The notes: a model not told the origin generated them from the letters alone. Shown: positions 1-8,614, numbered from the stretch's first letter. The stretch is DNA of 64,000 nt from Allobosea sp. 47.2.35 (GCF_024655635.1 NZ_JANLGI010000013.1:109806-173805), one strand, 5' to 3'. Numbers and translations: made by a program.

Positions 1-713
1 ACGGGATCAACAAGAGCTACGGCTCGGTCCAGGTGCTGAAGGACGTCTCGCTCGATATCGCCAAGGGCGAGGTCGTCGCCGTGATCGGCCGCTCCGGCTC
101 GGGCAAGAGCACCATGTTGCGCTGCATCAACGGGTTGGAGCCGGTTCAGGCCGGCGTCATCTGTGTCGACGGTACGCAGGTCAACGACCCCGCGACCAAC
201 TTGCGCAAATTGCGCCAGGAGGTCGGCATCGTCTTCCAGAGCTTCAACTTGTTCCCGCATCTCTCGGTCTGCGACAACATCACGCTCGCCCCGCGCGTCG
301 TGAAGAAACAGGCGCCGCAGGCGGCCCGCGACGTCGCCCGCGAGGTGCTGGCCCGCGTCGGGCTGGAGGACAAGCTCGACGCCTATCCCGCGCAGCTCTC
401 CGGCGGCCAGCAGCAGCGCGTCGCCATCGCCCGCTCGCTCGCCATGCGGCCGAAGCTGATGCTGTTCGACGAGGTCACCTCGGCACTCGATCCCGAGCTC
501 ACCGGCGAGGTGCTCAAGGTGCTCGAATCCGTCGCGAAGGAGGGCATGACCATGATCCTCGTGACCCATGAGATGGGCTTCGCCCGCCGCTTCGGCTCGC
601 GCGTCGTCTTCATGCACGAGGGCCGCATTCACGAGCAGGGCCCGGCCGCAGCCGTCCTGGCTGAACCCAAGACGCCGGAACTCCAGACCTTCCTCAGCGC
701 GGTCCTGCACTGA
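1..713 (+). CDS. Polar amino-acid ABC transporter, ATP-binding subunit (5' partial)
   Basis: ATPase that powers import of a polar amino acid or related compatible solute at the inner membrane. The reading frame is already open at base 3 (reading GINKSYGSVQVLK, typical of the first beta strand of GlnQ/HisP/EhuA proteins), so the true start lies before the window; an internal GTG at 33 is unlikely to be the start. Visible motifs are Walker A GRSGSGKST, a Q-loop (VFQSFNLFPH), the signature LSGGQQQRVAIARSLA, Walker B LMLFDEVTSALDPE and the switch histidine in VTHEMGF. It is followed 39 bp later by a binding-protein gene, so they probably share an operon; the permeases are presumably upstream. Substrate is inferred from neighbours only. 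Confidence 0.93.
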   Translation, partial: GINKSYGSVQVLKDVSLDIAKGEVVAVIGRSGSGKSTMLRCINGLEPVQAGVICVDGTQVNDPATNLRKLRQEVGIVFQSFNLFPHLSVCDNITLAPRVVKKQAPQAARDVAREVLARVGLEDKLDAYPAQLSGGQQQRVAIARSLAMRPKLMLFDEVTSALDPELTGEVLKVLESVAKEGMTMILVTHEMGFARRFGSRVVFMHEGRIHEQGPAAAVLAEPKTPELQTFLSAVLH

Positions 714-752
714 GGCTGAATGCCAACGATATCAACGAGGGGAGAGAAGACG

Positions 753-1535
753 ATGCGTTCACTGTTCGCAGGTTTAGCCGCCCTGGCCGTCGCCGCCTTC
801 GGCGCCGCCGAGGCCAAGGCCGACAAGCTTCAGGACATCCTGTCCAAGGGCGTGGTCCGCATCGGCGTGCCGCTCGATGCGCCGCCCTTCGGTTCGCAGG
901 ACAAGGACCGCAAGGCGATCGGCTTCGATATCGAGATGGCCGAGATGGTCGCCAAGGGCCTCGGCGTGAAGCTGGAGATGCAGCAGATCACCGGCGCCAA
1001 CCGCATCCCCTTCCTGATGACCGACAAGGTCGACATCGTCATCTCGGTGATGGGCCTGACGCCTGAACGCGCCAAGCAGATCCAGTTCACCGCGCCCTAT
1101 GCCAACACCTTCCTCGCGGTCTACGGCGCGAAGAACTCAGCCGTGTCGAGCCCGGAGACGATCGGCTCGGCCCGCGTCGCCGCCGCCAAGGGCACGACGC
1201 AGGAACTCGCGATCTCGGCCGCCGCGCCGAAGGCCAGTCTGATGCGCACCGAGGACGACGCGACGGCTGCCGCCGCCTACATCACCGGTCAGGCCGATCT
1301 CCTCGCCACCAATTCGATCGTGGCGCAGGCGCTGGCCAAGCAGAACCCGAACAAGGAATTCGAGCGCAAGTTCGTCATCCGTCGCAGCCCGGCCCATATG
1401 GGCGTGCAGATGGACCAGCATAATCTCGTGCGCTGGCTCGACGGCTTCATCTTCTTCAACACGATGAACGGCGAGCTCGAGCGCCTGCACCGCAAGTACC
1501 TGGACATGCCGATGGACCCGCTGCCGACGCTGTGA
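753..1535 (+). CDS. Polar amino-acid ABC transporter, periplasmic substrate-binding protein
   Basis: Periplasmic solute-binding protein of the SBP_bac_3 family (about 260 aa), partner of the preceding ATPase. The start at 753 is chosen because a GGGGAGAGA ribosome site precedes it and it yields a clean signal peptide (hydrophobic LFAGLAALAVAAFGAAEAKA, likely cut after AKA). The mature part begins with the family's usual KGVVRIGVPLDAPPFG and contains GFDIEMAEMVAKGL and the DIVISVMGLTPERAKQIQFTAPY region that shapes the ligand pocket. A longer in-frame start at 720 is possible but would bury the signal peptide. The downstream doeB-like and eutB-like genes suggest an ectoine-type or acetylated diamino-acid ligand; this is inference. 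Confidence 0.9.
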   Translation: MRSLFAGLAALAVAAFGAAEAKADKLQDILSKGVVRIGVPLDAPPFGSQDKDRKAIGFDIEMAEMVAKGLGVKLEMQQITGANRIPFLMTDKVDIVISVMGLTPERAKQIQFTAPYANTFLAVYGAKNSAVSSPETIGSARVAAAKGTTQELAISAAAPKASLMRTEDDATAAAAYITGQADLLATNSIVAQALAKQNPNKEFERKFVIRRSPAHMGVQMDQHNLVRWLDGFIFFNTMNGELERLHRKYLDMPMDPLPTL

Positions 1536-1561
1536 GGCGGCATCCTACTCACATGAAACGC

Positions 1562-1715
1562 GGGGAACCCTCTCCCGGAGGGAGAGGGCAGGGTGAGGGG
1601 TAGGCCATTGGACGCTTTAGCCGTGACCTGACCGCTGCTGCGGTGAGGGCGTGCCTCACTGGTCCAAGGGCCTACACCTCCCCCTACCCCTCTCCTTACA
1701 GGAGAGGGGTTCCCC
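1562..1715. repeat. Large imperfect inverted repeat of extragenic REP type
   Basis: Two arms of about 51 and 53 bases (1562-1612 and 1663-1715) are near reverse complements: the left begins GGGGAACCCTCTCCC and ends TAGGCCATTGGA, the right begins TCCAAGGGCCTACACC and ends AGAGGGGTTCCCC. Each arm holds its own hairpin (1568-1588, CCCTCTCCC/GGGAGAGGG; 1687-1709, CCCCTCTCC/GGAGAGGGG). This layout is typical of paired repetitive extragenic palindromes dispersed in GC-rich proteobacteria. It fills the gap between the binding-protein gene and doeB and could act as an mRNA stabiliser or attenuator. Confidence 0.8.
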
Positions 1716-1756
1716 GTGCCCTTCTTTCCATGCCGATCGCACTGCCCGAGCCCGCC

Positions 1757-2794
1757 ATGACCAGCACCCGCCCCAAGCCGACCCCGCGCCCGTCCAGCGC
1801 CTTCCTCACCGTCGATCTCGACCGCGAGGGCAAGCAGACCGGCTTCCTGATGATCCCGCATTCGCCGCATGACGACGCCTGGGGCGCGACCCGCGTGCCG
1901 ATCGCCGTGATCAAGAACGGCACCGGCCCGACCGTGATCATGGAGGGCGGCAACCATGGCGACGAATACGAGGGGCCGATCACGATCTGCGACCTGATCC
2001 GCGATCTCGATCCCGGCCGCGTCCAGGGCCGCCTCATCCTGATGCCGGCGAACAACGTCCATGCCGTCATGGCCGGCCAGCGCACCTCGCCGATCGACGG
2101 GCTCAACTTCAACCGCACCTTCCCTGGCGATCCGCGCGGCACCATCACCCAGCAGATCTCGGCCTTCGTCAGCGACCACATCCTGCCGGTGGGCGACGCC
2201 TTCCTCGACCTGCATTCCGGCGGCTCTTCGCTCGACATCATCCCGAGCGCCATCGTCGAGCCGACCGACGATCCCGCCCTGCACAAGCGCAATGTCGCGG
2301 CGGTGCAGGCCTTCGATGCGCCGATGATGGTCGTGATCAGCAATCTCGGCGAGCCGCGCACCGCGACCGCCGCCGCCTGCCGCGCCGGGCTCGTCACGGT
2401 CGGCACCGAGATGGCCGGCGCCGGCACGGTCTCGCTGGAAGCGCTTGCGGTCTGCCGGCGCGGCGTCGCCAATGTGCTGAATCATCTCGGCGTCGTCGTC
2501 CGCGACAAGCCTGAGCCCAGGCGCGGCGACGGCCAGATTCTCGAATTGCCCGGCATCTCCGCTTACGTCTATGCGACGGCGGACGGCATCTTCGAACCTT
2601 TCCACGCCAATGGCACCAAGGTGAGCGCCGGCGAGCCAGCCGGCCGCATCCATTGCACCTGGGACCCGACGCGGCCGCCCGAGACGCTGCACTACGCCGC
2701 CGACGGCATCCTCTATGGCCGCCGCCAGCCGGGTCGCGTGAAGCCGGGCAATTGCTGCCTGATCGTTGCGGCGCCCTATCGCGGAACCCTGTGA
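1757..2794 (+). CDS. doeB: Succinylglutamate desuccinylase/aspartoacylase family deacetylase (DoeB/EutE-like)
   Basis: Zinc-dependent deacylase of the AstE/AspA family, closest in my reading to N2-acetyl-L-2,4-diaminobutyrate deacetylase of ectoine breakdown. Zinc-site features are GGNHGDEYEGP (His67, Glu70 counting from this start) and DAFLDLHSGG; a late VGTEMAGAG supplies the usual glutamate. About 345 aa, a normal length. No good ribosome site precedes either 1730 or 1757; 1757 gives MTSTRPKP and matches family length, 1730 adds nine residues. Its stop overlaps the start of the next gene by one base, indicating translational coupling. The ABC transporter upstream and the EutB-like enzyme downstream support an osmolyte-catabolism role; the exact substrate is not proven and no DoeA hydrolase is visible. 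Confidence 0.8.
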   Translation: MTSTRPKPTPRPSSAFLTVDLDREGKQTGFLMIPHSPHDDAWGATRVPIAVIKNGTGPTVIMEGGNHGDEYEGPITICDLIRDLDPGRVQGRLILMPANNVHAVMAGQRTSPIDGLNFNRTFPGDPRGTITQQISAFVSDHILPVGDAFLDLHSGGSSLDIIPSAIVEPTDDPALHKRNVAAVQAFDAPMMVVISNLGEPRTATAAACRAGLVTVGTEMAGAGTVSLEALAVCRRGVANVLNHLGVVVRDKPEPRRGDGQILELPGISAYVYATADGIFEPFHANGTKVSAGEPAGRIHCTWDPTRPPETLHYAADGILYGRRQPGRVKPGNCCLIVAAPYRGTL

Positions 2795-3738
2795 TGATCT
2801 CGCTTGACGATATCCGCGCCGCCCGCCAGCGCATCGCGCCTTACATCCGGAAGACCCCGACGCTGCCCTATGCCAGGACGCGCGGCGGCGATTTCGGCGG
2901 CGACGTCACGCTGAAGCTCGAATTGCTGCAGGCGGCGGGCTCCTTCAAGGCGCGCGGCGCGATGAACCGCCTTTTGACCCTGTCCAAGGACGAGCTGGCG
3001 CGCGGCGTTGTCACCGCATCCGGGGGCAATCACGGCCTCGCCATTGCCCGCTCGGCCCATGTGCTCGGCGTGCGCGCGACGATCTTCCTGCCTTCCAACG
3101 CGGCACCCGACAAGATCGCCAAGCTGCGCGACTGGGGCGCGGACGTCCATATCGTCGGCGCGATCTGGGACGATGCCAACGCCGCCGCGCTCGCCCATTC
3201 CCGCGAAACCGGCACGACCTATGCCCATCCCTTCAGCGATCCGCTGGTCGTCGCGGGCCAGGGCACGCTCGGCCTCGATATCCTCGACGACATGCCCGAG
3301 GTCGCTGTCATCCTCGTCGCCATCGGCGGCGGCGGCTTGATCACCGGCCTCTCGACGGCTGTGAAGGCCTTGCGCCCGCAGACCCGGATCATCGGCATCG
3401 AGCCGGTGGGATCGCCGACCCTGCATGCCTGTCTTGCCGCCGGGAGGCTCGTCGCGCTCGACACGCTGGAAACCCGCGTCGCCACCATGTCCTGCCGCCG
3501 GACCGATCAGGCGATCTATGAGGCGACGGCACGCAATGTTGATGAGATCGTGCTGATCACCGATGCCGAGATGGAGCGGGCGGCGAAGTCGCTCTGGTTC
3601 GAGTTCGGCATCGCGGCTGACCTGTCGGGCGCGGCGGCGCTGGCCGCGCTCCACGCGGGGCGCGTCGCGCTCTCCCGCGGCGAGAAAATCTGCGCGCTGG
3701 TCTGCGGCGCCGGCACGGATGGTTCCCTGCCGGGCTGA
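2794..3738 (+). CDS. eutB: PLP-dependent threonine/serine dehydratase-like enzyme (EutB-like)
   Basis: Fold-type II pyridoxal-phosphate enzyme of the threonine dehydratase/serine racemase family, 314 aa with no C-terminal ACT domain, so not the biosynthetic feedback-regulated IlvA. The PLP lysine sits in GSFKARGAMN (Lys52), the asparagine loop is ASGGNHG, and the phosphate-binding loop is IGGGGL. The ATG lies inside the stop region of the doeB-like gene (TGATG), so the two are probably translated together. In ectoine-utilisation operons a protein of this family, EutB, is proposed to convert hydroxyectoine towards ectoine; the gene pairing here suggests the same. Alternative: catabolic threonine dehydratase or serine/threo-hydroxyaspartate dehydratase. 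Confidence 0.82.
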   Translation: MISLDDIRAARQRIAPYIRKTPTLPYARTRGGDFGGDVTLKLELLQAAGSFKARGAMNRLLTLSKDELARGVVTASGGNHGLAIARSAHVLGVRATIFLPSNAAPDKIAKLRDWGADVHIVGAIWDDANAAALAHSRETGTTYAHPFSDPLVVAGQGTLGLDILDDMPEVAVILVAIGGGGLITGLSTAVKALRPQTRIIGIEPVGSPTLHACLAAGRLVALDTLETRVATMSCRRTDQAIYEATARNVDEIVLITDAEMERAAKSLWFEFGIAADLSGAAALAALHAGRVALSRGEKICALVCGAGTDGSLPG

Positions 3739-3780
3739 GCCCGGCTTGCAATCCGGGAAACAAAGAGAGAACATGATCTC

Positions 3781-4248
3781 ATGTCTCTCACGGATTCTGT
3801 TCTCAATCCGCCGTCGGCGCGGCCCGATATCACGCGCATCGTCTGCCGCGGCGCGGCCCGGCATCTACGCGAGCGCGGCTACGCCATCGTCAAGGAGATG
3901 ACCTTCGCCAACGGCCGGCGCGGCGATATCGTCGCGCTCTCGCCTTCGGGCGAGCTCTGGGTCGTCGAGGTCAAGTCGGGCATCGCTGATTACCGCGTCG
4001 ACGGCAAATGGCCGGATTACCGCGATTATTGCGATGGCTTCCTCTTCGCTGTCGCACCGGAGTTCCCGCGCGAAATCCTGCCAGACGATGTCGGCCTGAT
4101 CGTCGCCGACGCCTATGGCGGCGAATTGCTGCGCGAGCCGCCGCGCCATCCCTTGAGCGCGGCGCGGCGCAAGATGCTGACCATCGCATTGGCGCGGCTG
4201 GCATCGAGCCGGCTGGCCGCGATCGAGGACCCGGACGGTTCAGCCTGA
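3781..4248 (+). CDS. mmcB: MmcB family DNA repair protein (PD-(D/E)XK nuclease-like)
   Basis: A 155-aa protein matching the alphaproteobacterial MmcB/DUF3346-type family linked in Caulobacter to mitomycin C tolerance. The core looks like a PD-(D/E)XK nuclease: GRRGDIVALSPSGELWVVEVK supplies Asp49, Glu63 and Lys65, preceded by a helix with an early glutamate (VKEMTF). The C-terminus (LSAARRKMLTIALARLAS) is a basic helix. The start follows an AAAGAGAG ribosome site and sits 42 bp after the dehydratase gene, although a repair gene is unlikely to belong functionally to that operon. It overlaps the 3' end of the convergent LysR gene by 9 bp. Confidence 0.82.
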   Translation: MSLTDSVLNPPSARPDITRIVCRGAARHLRERGYAIVKEMTFANGRRGDIVALSPSGELWVVEVKSGIADYRVDGKWPDYRDYCDGFLFAVAPEFPREILPDDVGLIVADAYGGELLREPPRHPLSAARRKMLTIALARLASSRLAAIEDPDGSA

Positions 4249-5205
4249 CAGGGCCGCCTCACGGGCTCCGGCCATTACCGCTTTTGGCACCGTGGCGAAC
4301 CGGCGCAGATCGATCTCGGCGACCAGGAAATCGATGAAGGCGCGCACCCGTGCCGGCAATTTGCCGCCATGGCCGACATAGACGGCATGGATCTCCTCGA
4401 TATCGCCGGGATTGAAAGCCTCCAGCACGGCGACGAGCCGGCCGGCGGCGATGTCGTCGGCGATGTGGAAGAGCGAGAGCCGGGTCAGGCCCTGTCCCGC
4501 CAGCGCCAGGCGCCGCGCGCTTTCGCCGTCGCCGACCGTGACGCGGCCATGGGCCGGGAGGAAGACGCGCTGGCCATCGATGACGAAGGGCCAGGTGTCG
4601 CGGTGACGGGCGAAGTTGAAGGTGATGAGGTCGCAGCCGGCGAGTCTCTCGGGATGGTCCGGCGTGCCATGGGCCGCCAGATAATCCGGCGATGCGACGA
4701 TCGCCGAGACGCTTTCGCCGAGCTTGCGCGCGACGAGCTGTGAGGACCGCAGCGGCCCGACCCGGATCGCGACATCGGCGCGCTCGTCGACGAGGTCGAT
4801 CACCGCATCGGTAATCGAGATGTCCAACTGGATGCCGGGATGCGCCGCCATGAAGCGCGGTGCCACCGGCAGCAGGAAATGCCAGCCGAAGGCGACATTG
4901 GCGTTCACGCGCAATCGCCCGCGCGGGATCTGGCAGGCGGCGACCGCCCGCTCGGCCTCGTCGAGATCGGCGAGCACGCGCAAGGTCCGCTCATGGAAGG
5001 TCGTGCCTTCCTCTGTCAGCATGAACTTGCGGGTCGAGCGCACGATCAAACGCACGCCCAGCCGCGCCTCCAGCCGTGCGACGAGCTTGCTGACCGCCGA
5101 AGGGGTCATCCTGAGTGCGCGCGCTGCCGGCGAGAAGCCGCCGAGCTCGACGACGCGGGCGAAGACTTCCATCTCGCCGGACCGGTTGATCTCGCTGCGC
5201 GGCAT
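4240..5205 (-). CDS. LysR family transcriptional regulator
   Basis: DNA-binding regulator of 321 aa. The N-terminal winged helix-turn-helix is clear (FARVVELGGFSPAARALRMTPSAVSKLVARLEARLGVRLIVR), followed by a LysR substrate-binding domain of the CrgA/DsdC-like group (GRLRVNANVAFGWHFLLPVAPRF). It is transcribed away from an MFS transporter gene 100 bp distant, the standard layout for a LysR protein controlling its neighbour and itself. Inducer unknown. Confidence 0.92.
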   Translation of the reverse strand: MPRSEINRSGEMEVFARVVELGGFSPAARALRMTPSAVSKLVARLEARLGVRLIVRSTRKFMLTEEGTTFHERTLRVLADLDEAERAVAACQIPRGRLRVNANVAFGWHFLLPVAPRFMAAHPGIQLDISITDAVIDLVDERADVAIRVGPLRSSQLVARKLGESVSAIVASPDYLAAHGTPDHPERLAGCDLITFNFARHRDTWPFVIDGQRVFLPAHGRVTVGDGESARRLALAGQGLTRLSLFHIADDIAAGRLVAVLEAFNPGDIEEIHAVYVGHGGKLPARVRAFIDFLVAEIDLRRFATVPKAVMAGAREAALSG

Positions 5206-5304
5206 CGTGAATTCATCTCACAATTGCTGGTCTTTCATGCAGTCTAATTCACAAGCGCTTCCGGCGCTATCTCCGGGCCCGAACACGTTCCCCGGAGGCA
5301 TCCC
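5206..5304. promoter_or_regulatory. Divergent LysR/MFS control region
   Basis: This 99-bp spacer must contain both promoters. It is AT-richer than its surroundings and carries a spaced inverted repeat GTGAATT (5207-5213) / AATTCAC (5246-5252), a plausible LysR operator. A strong ribosome site GGAGG (5294-5298) precedes the MFS ATG. No confident -35/-10 pair could be assigned. Confidence 0.45.
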
Positions 5305-6483
5305 ATGCCCGTCGCCCTCTACGCTCTTACCGTCGGTGCCTTCGGCATCGGCGTCACCGAATTCGTCATCATGGGCCTGCTCCTGCAGGTTTCCGCCGAT
5401 CTCGGGATCAGCGTCCCGCTCGCCGGCCTGCTGATGACCGGCTATGCGCTCGGCGTTTTCGTCGGCGCGCCCGTGCTGACGATCGCGACCCGCTCCCTGC
5501 CACGCAAGACGACGCTGCTCGTGCTGATGGCGATCTTCACGCTGGGCAATCTCGCCGCTGCGCTGAGCCCAAGCTTCGGCTGGCTGATGGCGGCGCGCAT
5601 CGTCACGGCTTTGGCGCATGGCACCTTCTTCGGCGTCGGCTCGCTTGTCGCGACCAGCCTCGTCGCGCCGGAGCGCAAGGCCTCGGCCATCGCCCTGATG
5701 TTCACCGGCCTGACGCTGGCGACCCTGCTCGGCGTGCCCTTCGGCTCCTGGCTCGGCCTCGCCTTCGGCTGGCGCTCGACCTTCTGGGCTGTGACCGCGA
5801 TCGGCCTCGTCGCCCTGGTCGTCCTGGCGGTCTTCGTGCCGGCGGATCGCGAGCGCGTGGTGCCCGGCTCGCTTGCCGAGGAGTTCAAGGTGCTGGCGCG
5901 GCCGCAGGTTCAGCTTGGCCTGATCATGACCGTGCTCGGCTTCGGCGGCATTTTCGCGGTCTTCACCTTCATCCAGCCGATCCTCGTCCAGCTCGCCGGC
6001 TTCAGCGAGGCGGCGGTCTCGCCGATCCTGCTGGTCTTCGGCGGCGGCCTCGTCGTCGGCAACCTGCTCGGCGGACGCTGGGCCGATCGCAGGCTGGCTC
6101 CGGCGCTGATCGGCTCGATCACGCTGCTGACCGTCGCGATGTTCGCCTCCGGCTTCGCCTTCCACAGCCAGATCGGCGCCGTCGTCGCGGCCTTCGTGCT
6201 CGGCGCCGCCGCCTTCGCCACGGTCGCGCCGCTCCAGATGTGGGTGTTGCAGCAGGCCGGTGGCGCGGGGCAGGGGTTGGCTTCGAGCCTCAACATCGCC
6301 GCCTTCAACCTCGGCAATGCCTTCGGCGCCTGGCTCGGTGGCGCGGTGATCACGCAAGGCCTCGGCTATGGCGCGATCGCGCCGGTCGCCGCCGTGGTGC
6401 CGTTGCTGGCGCTCGGCCTCGCCGTCTTCGCGGTCTCGCTGGAGCGCCGTGCCGCCCGGCTCGCTCCAGCTTGCGCGACCTGA
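5305..6483 (+). CDS. MFS transporter, DHA1 family (AraJ/YdhP-like efflux)
   Basis: Twelve-helix inner-membrane proton antiporter of 392 aa. It opens with the family-typical MPVALYALTVGAFGIGVTEFVIMGLL (helix 1) and has the loop 2-3 motif in reduced form (LTIATRSLPRKTTLL) and the motif C-like GLTLATLLGVPFGSWLGL in helix 5, a hallmark of drug/sugar efflux DHA1 members. The second half ends with NIAAFNLGNAFGAWLGG, conserved in AraJ/YdhP/SotB proteins. Divergent from a LysR regulator, which probably controls it. Substrate (sugar, purine or drug) cannot be told. A strong hairpin terminator follows. Confidence 0.9.
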   Translation: MPVALYALTVGAFGIGVTEFVIMGLLLQVSADLGISVPLAGLLMTGYALGVFVGAPVLTIATRSLPRKTTLLVLMAIFTLGNLAAALSPSFGWLMAARIVTALAHGTFFGVGSLVATSLVAPERKASAIALMFTGLTLATLLGVPFGSWLGLAFGWRSTFWAVTAIGLVALVVLAVFVPADRERVVPGSLAEEFKVLARPQVQLGLIMTVLGFGGIFAVFTFIQPILVQLAGFSEAAVSPILLVFGGGLVVGNLLGGRWADRRLAPALIGSITLLTVAMFASGFAFHSQIGAVVAAFVLGAAAFATVAPLQMWVLQQAGGAGQGLASSLNIAAFNLGNAFGAWLGGAVITQGLGYGAIAPVAAVVPLLALGLAVFAVSLERRAARLAPACAT

Positions 6484-6507
6484 GCCGCGCAAGCATGAGA
6501 CATGAAA

Positions 6508-6538
6508 AAGCCCGCCGGACATGTCGTCCGGCGGGCTT
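6508..6538. terminator. Bidirectional rho-independent terminator
   Basis: Perfect 13-bp stem AAGCCCGCCGGAC (6508-6520) / GTCCGGCGGGCTT (6526-6538) with a 5-base loop, an A-run on the left and TTTC on the right. It separates the convergent MFS (+) and regA (-) genes and can stop both transcripts. Confidence 0.88.
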
Positions 6539-6556
6539 TCCGCATTCAAGCTGGGA

Positions 6557-7123
6557 TCAGCGCGGGGCGCGCTTGGCGAGGATGCGCTGCAAGGTGCGGC
6601 GATGCATGCCGAGGCGGCGGGCCGTCTCCGAGACATTGCGGCTGCACAATTCGTAGACGCGCTGGATATGCTCCCAGCGCACCCGGTCGGCCGACATCGG
6701 ATTTTCCGGCGGCTGGGGCCGGGCGTCGCGCTGCGCGGCGAGCGCGGCATGGATTTCGTCGGCATCGGCGGGCTTCGCGAGGAAATCGAAGGCTCCGAGC
6801 TTCACGGCGCTGACGGCGGTCGCGATATTGCCGTAACCGGTCAGGACCACGCCGCGCGCATCGGGGCGGCGTTCCTTGAGGCGGGCGATCACGTCGAGGC
6901 CGTTGCCGTCGCCGAGGCGCAGGTCGATCACGGCGAAGGCGGGGGCGGCCTCTTCCACGGCGGCGATGCCGGCCGCGACACTGTCGGCGATGCGCACGGC
7001 ATAGCCGCGGCCTTCCATGGCGCGGGCGAGGCGGGTCAGGAACGGTTTGTCGTCGTCCACCAGCAGAAGGGACATGTCGGCGGCCGGACCAGGCCTTTCG
7101 GTTTCGCTCGCTGCGTCCTGCAT
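6557..7123 (-). CDS. regA: RegA/PrrA/ActR family redox response regulator
   Basis: Response regulator of 188 aa with an N-terminal receiver domain (LLLVDDDKPF acidic pocket, phosphoryl acceptor Asp67 in VIDLRLGDGNG, switch Thr in VLTGYGN, conserved Lys in FLAKPAD) joined by a proline linker to a C-terminal Fis-type helix-turn-helix (NVSETARRLGMHRRTLQRILAK), the near-invariant recognition helix of RegA orthologues. The start has a strong AAGGAG site. It lies 84 bp downstream of the cognate kinase on the same strand. In this family the pair adjusts respiration, carbon and nitrogen fixation and energy genes to oxygen and quinone redox state. Confidence 0.94.
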   Translation of the reverse strand: MQDAASETERPGPAADMSLLLVDDDKPFLTRLARAMEGRGYAVRIADSVAAGIAAVEEAAPAFAVIDLRLGDGNGLDVIARLKERRPDARGVVLTGYGNIATAVSAVKLGAFDFLAKPADADEIHAALAAQRDARPQPPENPMSADRVRWEHIQRVYELCSRNVSETARRLGMHRRTLQRILAKRAPR

Positions 7124-7207
7124 CGTCTTCTCCTTGCCGCTTCTCGGCGCGCTGCGGCTGCGCGTATGAGGGTTTCGCTTCGCTGGCAGGCGCCCTGTGG
7201 AGCCTGC

Positions 7208-8614
7208 TCAGCCAGGTTCATGTAAGGCCGATGCGCCCGCCTGGGTACCCCCATCGACAGGCAGGTCGGCTTCGAAATCGTCGCGGGACCAGGCGATCTT
7301 GATCGAGGCGCCGCTCGCGGGCGCCGGCCTGTTCGAGAATTCCAGGGTCGCGCCACCCCGCTCCAGCAGGGTCTTGGCGATGAAGAGGCCGAGCCCGAGG
7401 CCGCCACCTGCGCGGCCTTCGCCGGAGCCGCGCGAGAGATAGGGGTCACCTGCGCGCATCAGCACGTCCGGCGGGAAGCCCGGCCCGTCATCGGCGATCA
7501 CCAGCACGACCTGGCTCTGGCTCCATTCCGCCGAGATGGCCACCGCTGAGCGCGCGAAATCCACGGCGTTGTCGACGATATTGCCGAGGCCGTAGATCAT
7601 CCCGGGATTGCGGCGGCAGACCGGCTCCGGCTTCTCCCCGGTCATCGTGATCTCGAAGGGCGTGCCGAAGGGCCGCTGCGGCCCGGCCGCTTCCTCGATC
7701 AGCAGGCGCAAGGTGAGCTGGCCGAGAGGCCCGGCATCCTCGTCCTGCAGGCTGGAGAGCTTGCCGAGGATGCCGCGGCAGCGCTCCACCTGCTCGCGCA
7801 AGAGCGCGATATCCTCGGCCATCTCGCCATCGGGTGGGGCGAGGCGCGTCAGTTCGCGCGCGACGAGCGCGATCGTGCCGAGCGGCGTACCGAGCTCATG
7901 TGCGGCGGCGGCGGCGAGCCCATCGAGCTGCGACAGATGCTGCTCGCGCGCCAGCACCAGTTCGGTCGCAGCGAGCGCGTCGGAAAGGTCGCGCGCCTCC
8001 TTGGCGACGCGCCAGGCATAGATGCCGGTGAAGCCGAGGCCGAGCACGAGCGCGGCCCAGTTGCCGAGCTGGTAGAAAGCCGGCAGCACCGGCCGGTCCT
8101 CACCGGCCCAGGGCAATGGCAGGTGATAGCGGCTGAGCAGGGTCGCAAGGCCCATCGCCAGCAGGCCGAGAACCAAGGTGCGCTGCGGCGGCAGCGCCGT
8201 CGCCGAGATCATCACCGGCGCCAGGAACAGGATCGCGAACGGATTCTGCAATCCGCCGGTCATGAAGAGCAGGGCCGCGAGCTGGGCGATGTCGAAGCCA
8301 AGCAGGGCGGTCGCGGCCTTGTCGTTGAGGCGGTGGCTCAGCGGAAAGCGGATGCGCAGCGCGATATTGAGCCAGGCGGAGACCGCGATGATGCCGAAGC
8401 ACCAGCCGAAGGGAAGCGGAAAGCCGAGGCCGAAATGCACGCCGGCGACGGCGAGGCTTTGGCCTGCAATGGCGAGCCAGCGCAGCCGGACCAGCGTGTC
8501 GAGGCGCAAATGACGGCTGGAACGCGCCAGAACCGGCGCGGAAAGGTCCGGAAAGCTCACGTTTCGAGGGTCTCCCGCCCGCCGCCAGCCGGTGGTTTGT
8601 CTGGCTTCATCCAC
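7208..8614 (-). CDS. regB: RegB/PrrB/ActS family redox sensor histidine kinase
   Basis: Membrane sensor kinase of about 468 aa. The N-terminal half holds about six membrane helices with the quinone-sensing motif GGLQNPF (residues 120-126). The H-box is AAAAHELGTPLGTIA with phospho-acceptor His239, and the redox-switch cysteine typical of RegB lies exactly 40 residues later (VERCRGILGKL, Cys279). N, G1 and G2 boxes follow (NIVDNAVDFA, IADDGPGFPP, GGGLGLGLFIAKTLL). The annotated GTG at 8614 lacks a ribosome site; GTG at 8560, preceded by GGGAG, is an alternative that keeps all domains. Divergent from phaZ. Confidence 0.93.
   Translation of the reverse strand: MDEARQTTGWRRAGDPRNVSFPDLSAPVLARSSRHLRLDTLVRLRWLAIAGQSLAVAGVHFGLGFPLPFGWCFGIIAVSAWLNIALRIRFPLSHRLNDKAATALLGFDIAQLAALLFMTGGLQNPFAILFLAPVMISATALPPQRTLVLGLLAMGLATLLSRYHLPLPWAGEDRPVLPAFYQLGNWAALVLGLGFTGIYAWRVAKEARDLSDALAATELVLAREQHLSQLDGLAAAAAHELGTPLGTIALVARELTRLAPPDGEMAEDIALLREQVERCRGILGKLSSLQDEDAGPLGQLTLRLLIEEAAGPQRPFGTPFEITMTGEKPEPVCRRNPGMIYGLGNIVDNAVDFARSAVAISAEWSQSQVVLVIADDGPGFPPDVLMRAGDPYLSRGSGEGRAGGGLGLGLFIAKTLLERGGATLEFSNRPAPASGASIKIAWSRDDFEADLPVDGGTQAGASALHEPG

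Noticed and set aside
5218..6765. 515-aa minus-strand frame opposite the MFS gene
   Set aside because: Arg/Glu/His/Asp-rich low-complexity translation that crosses the terminator and part of regA; not a protein.
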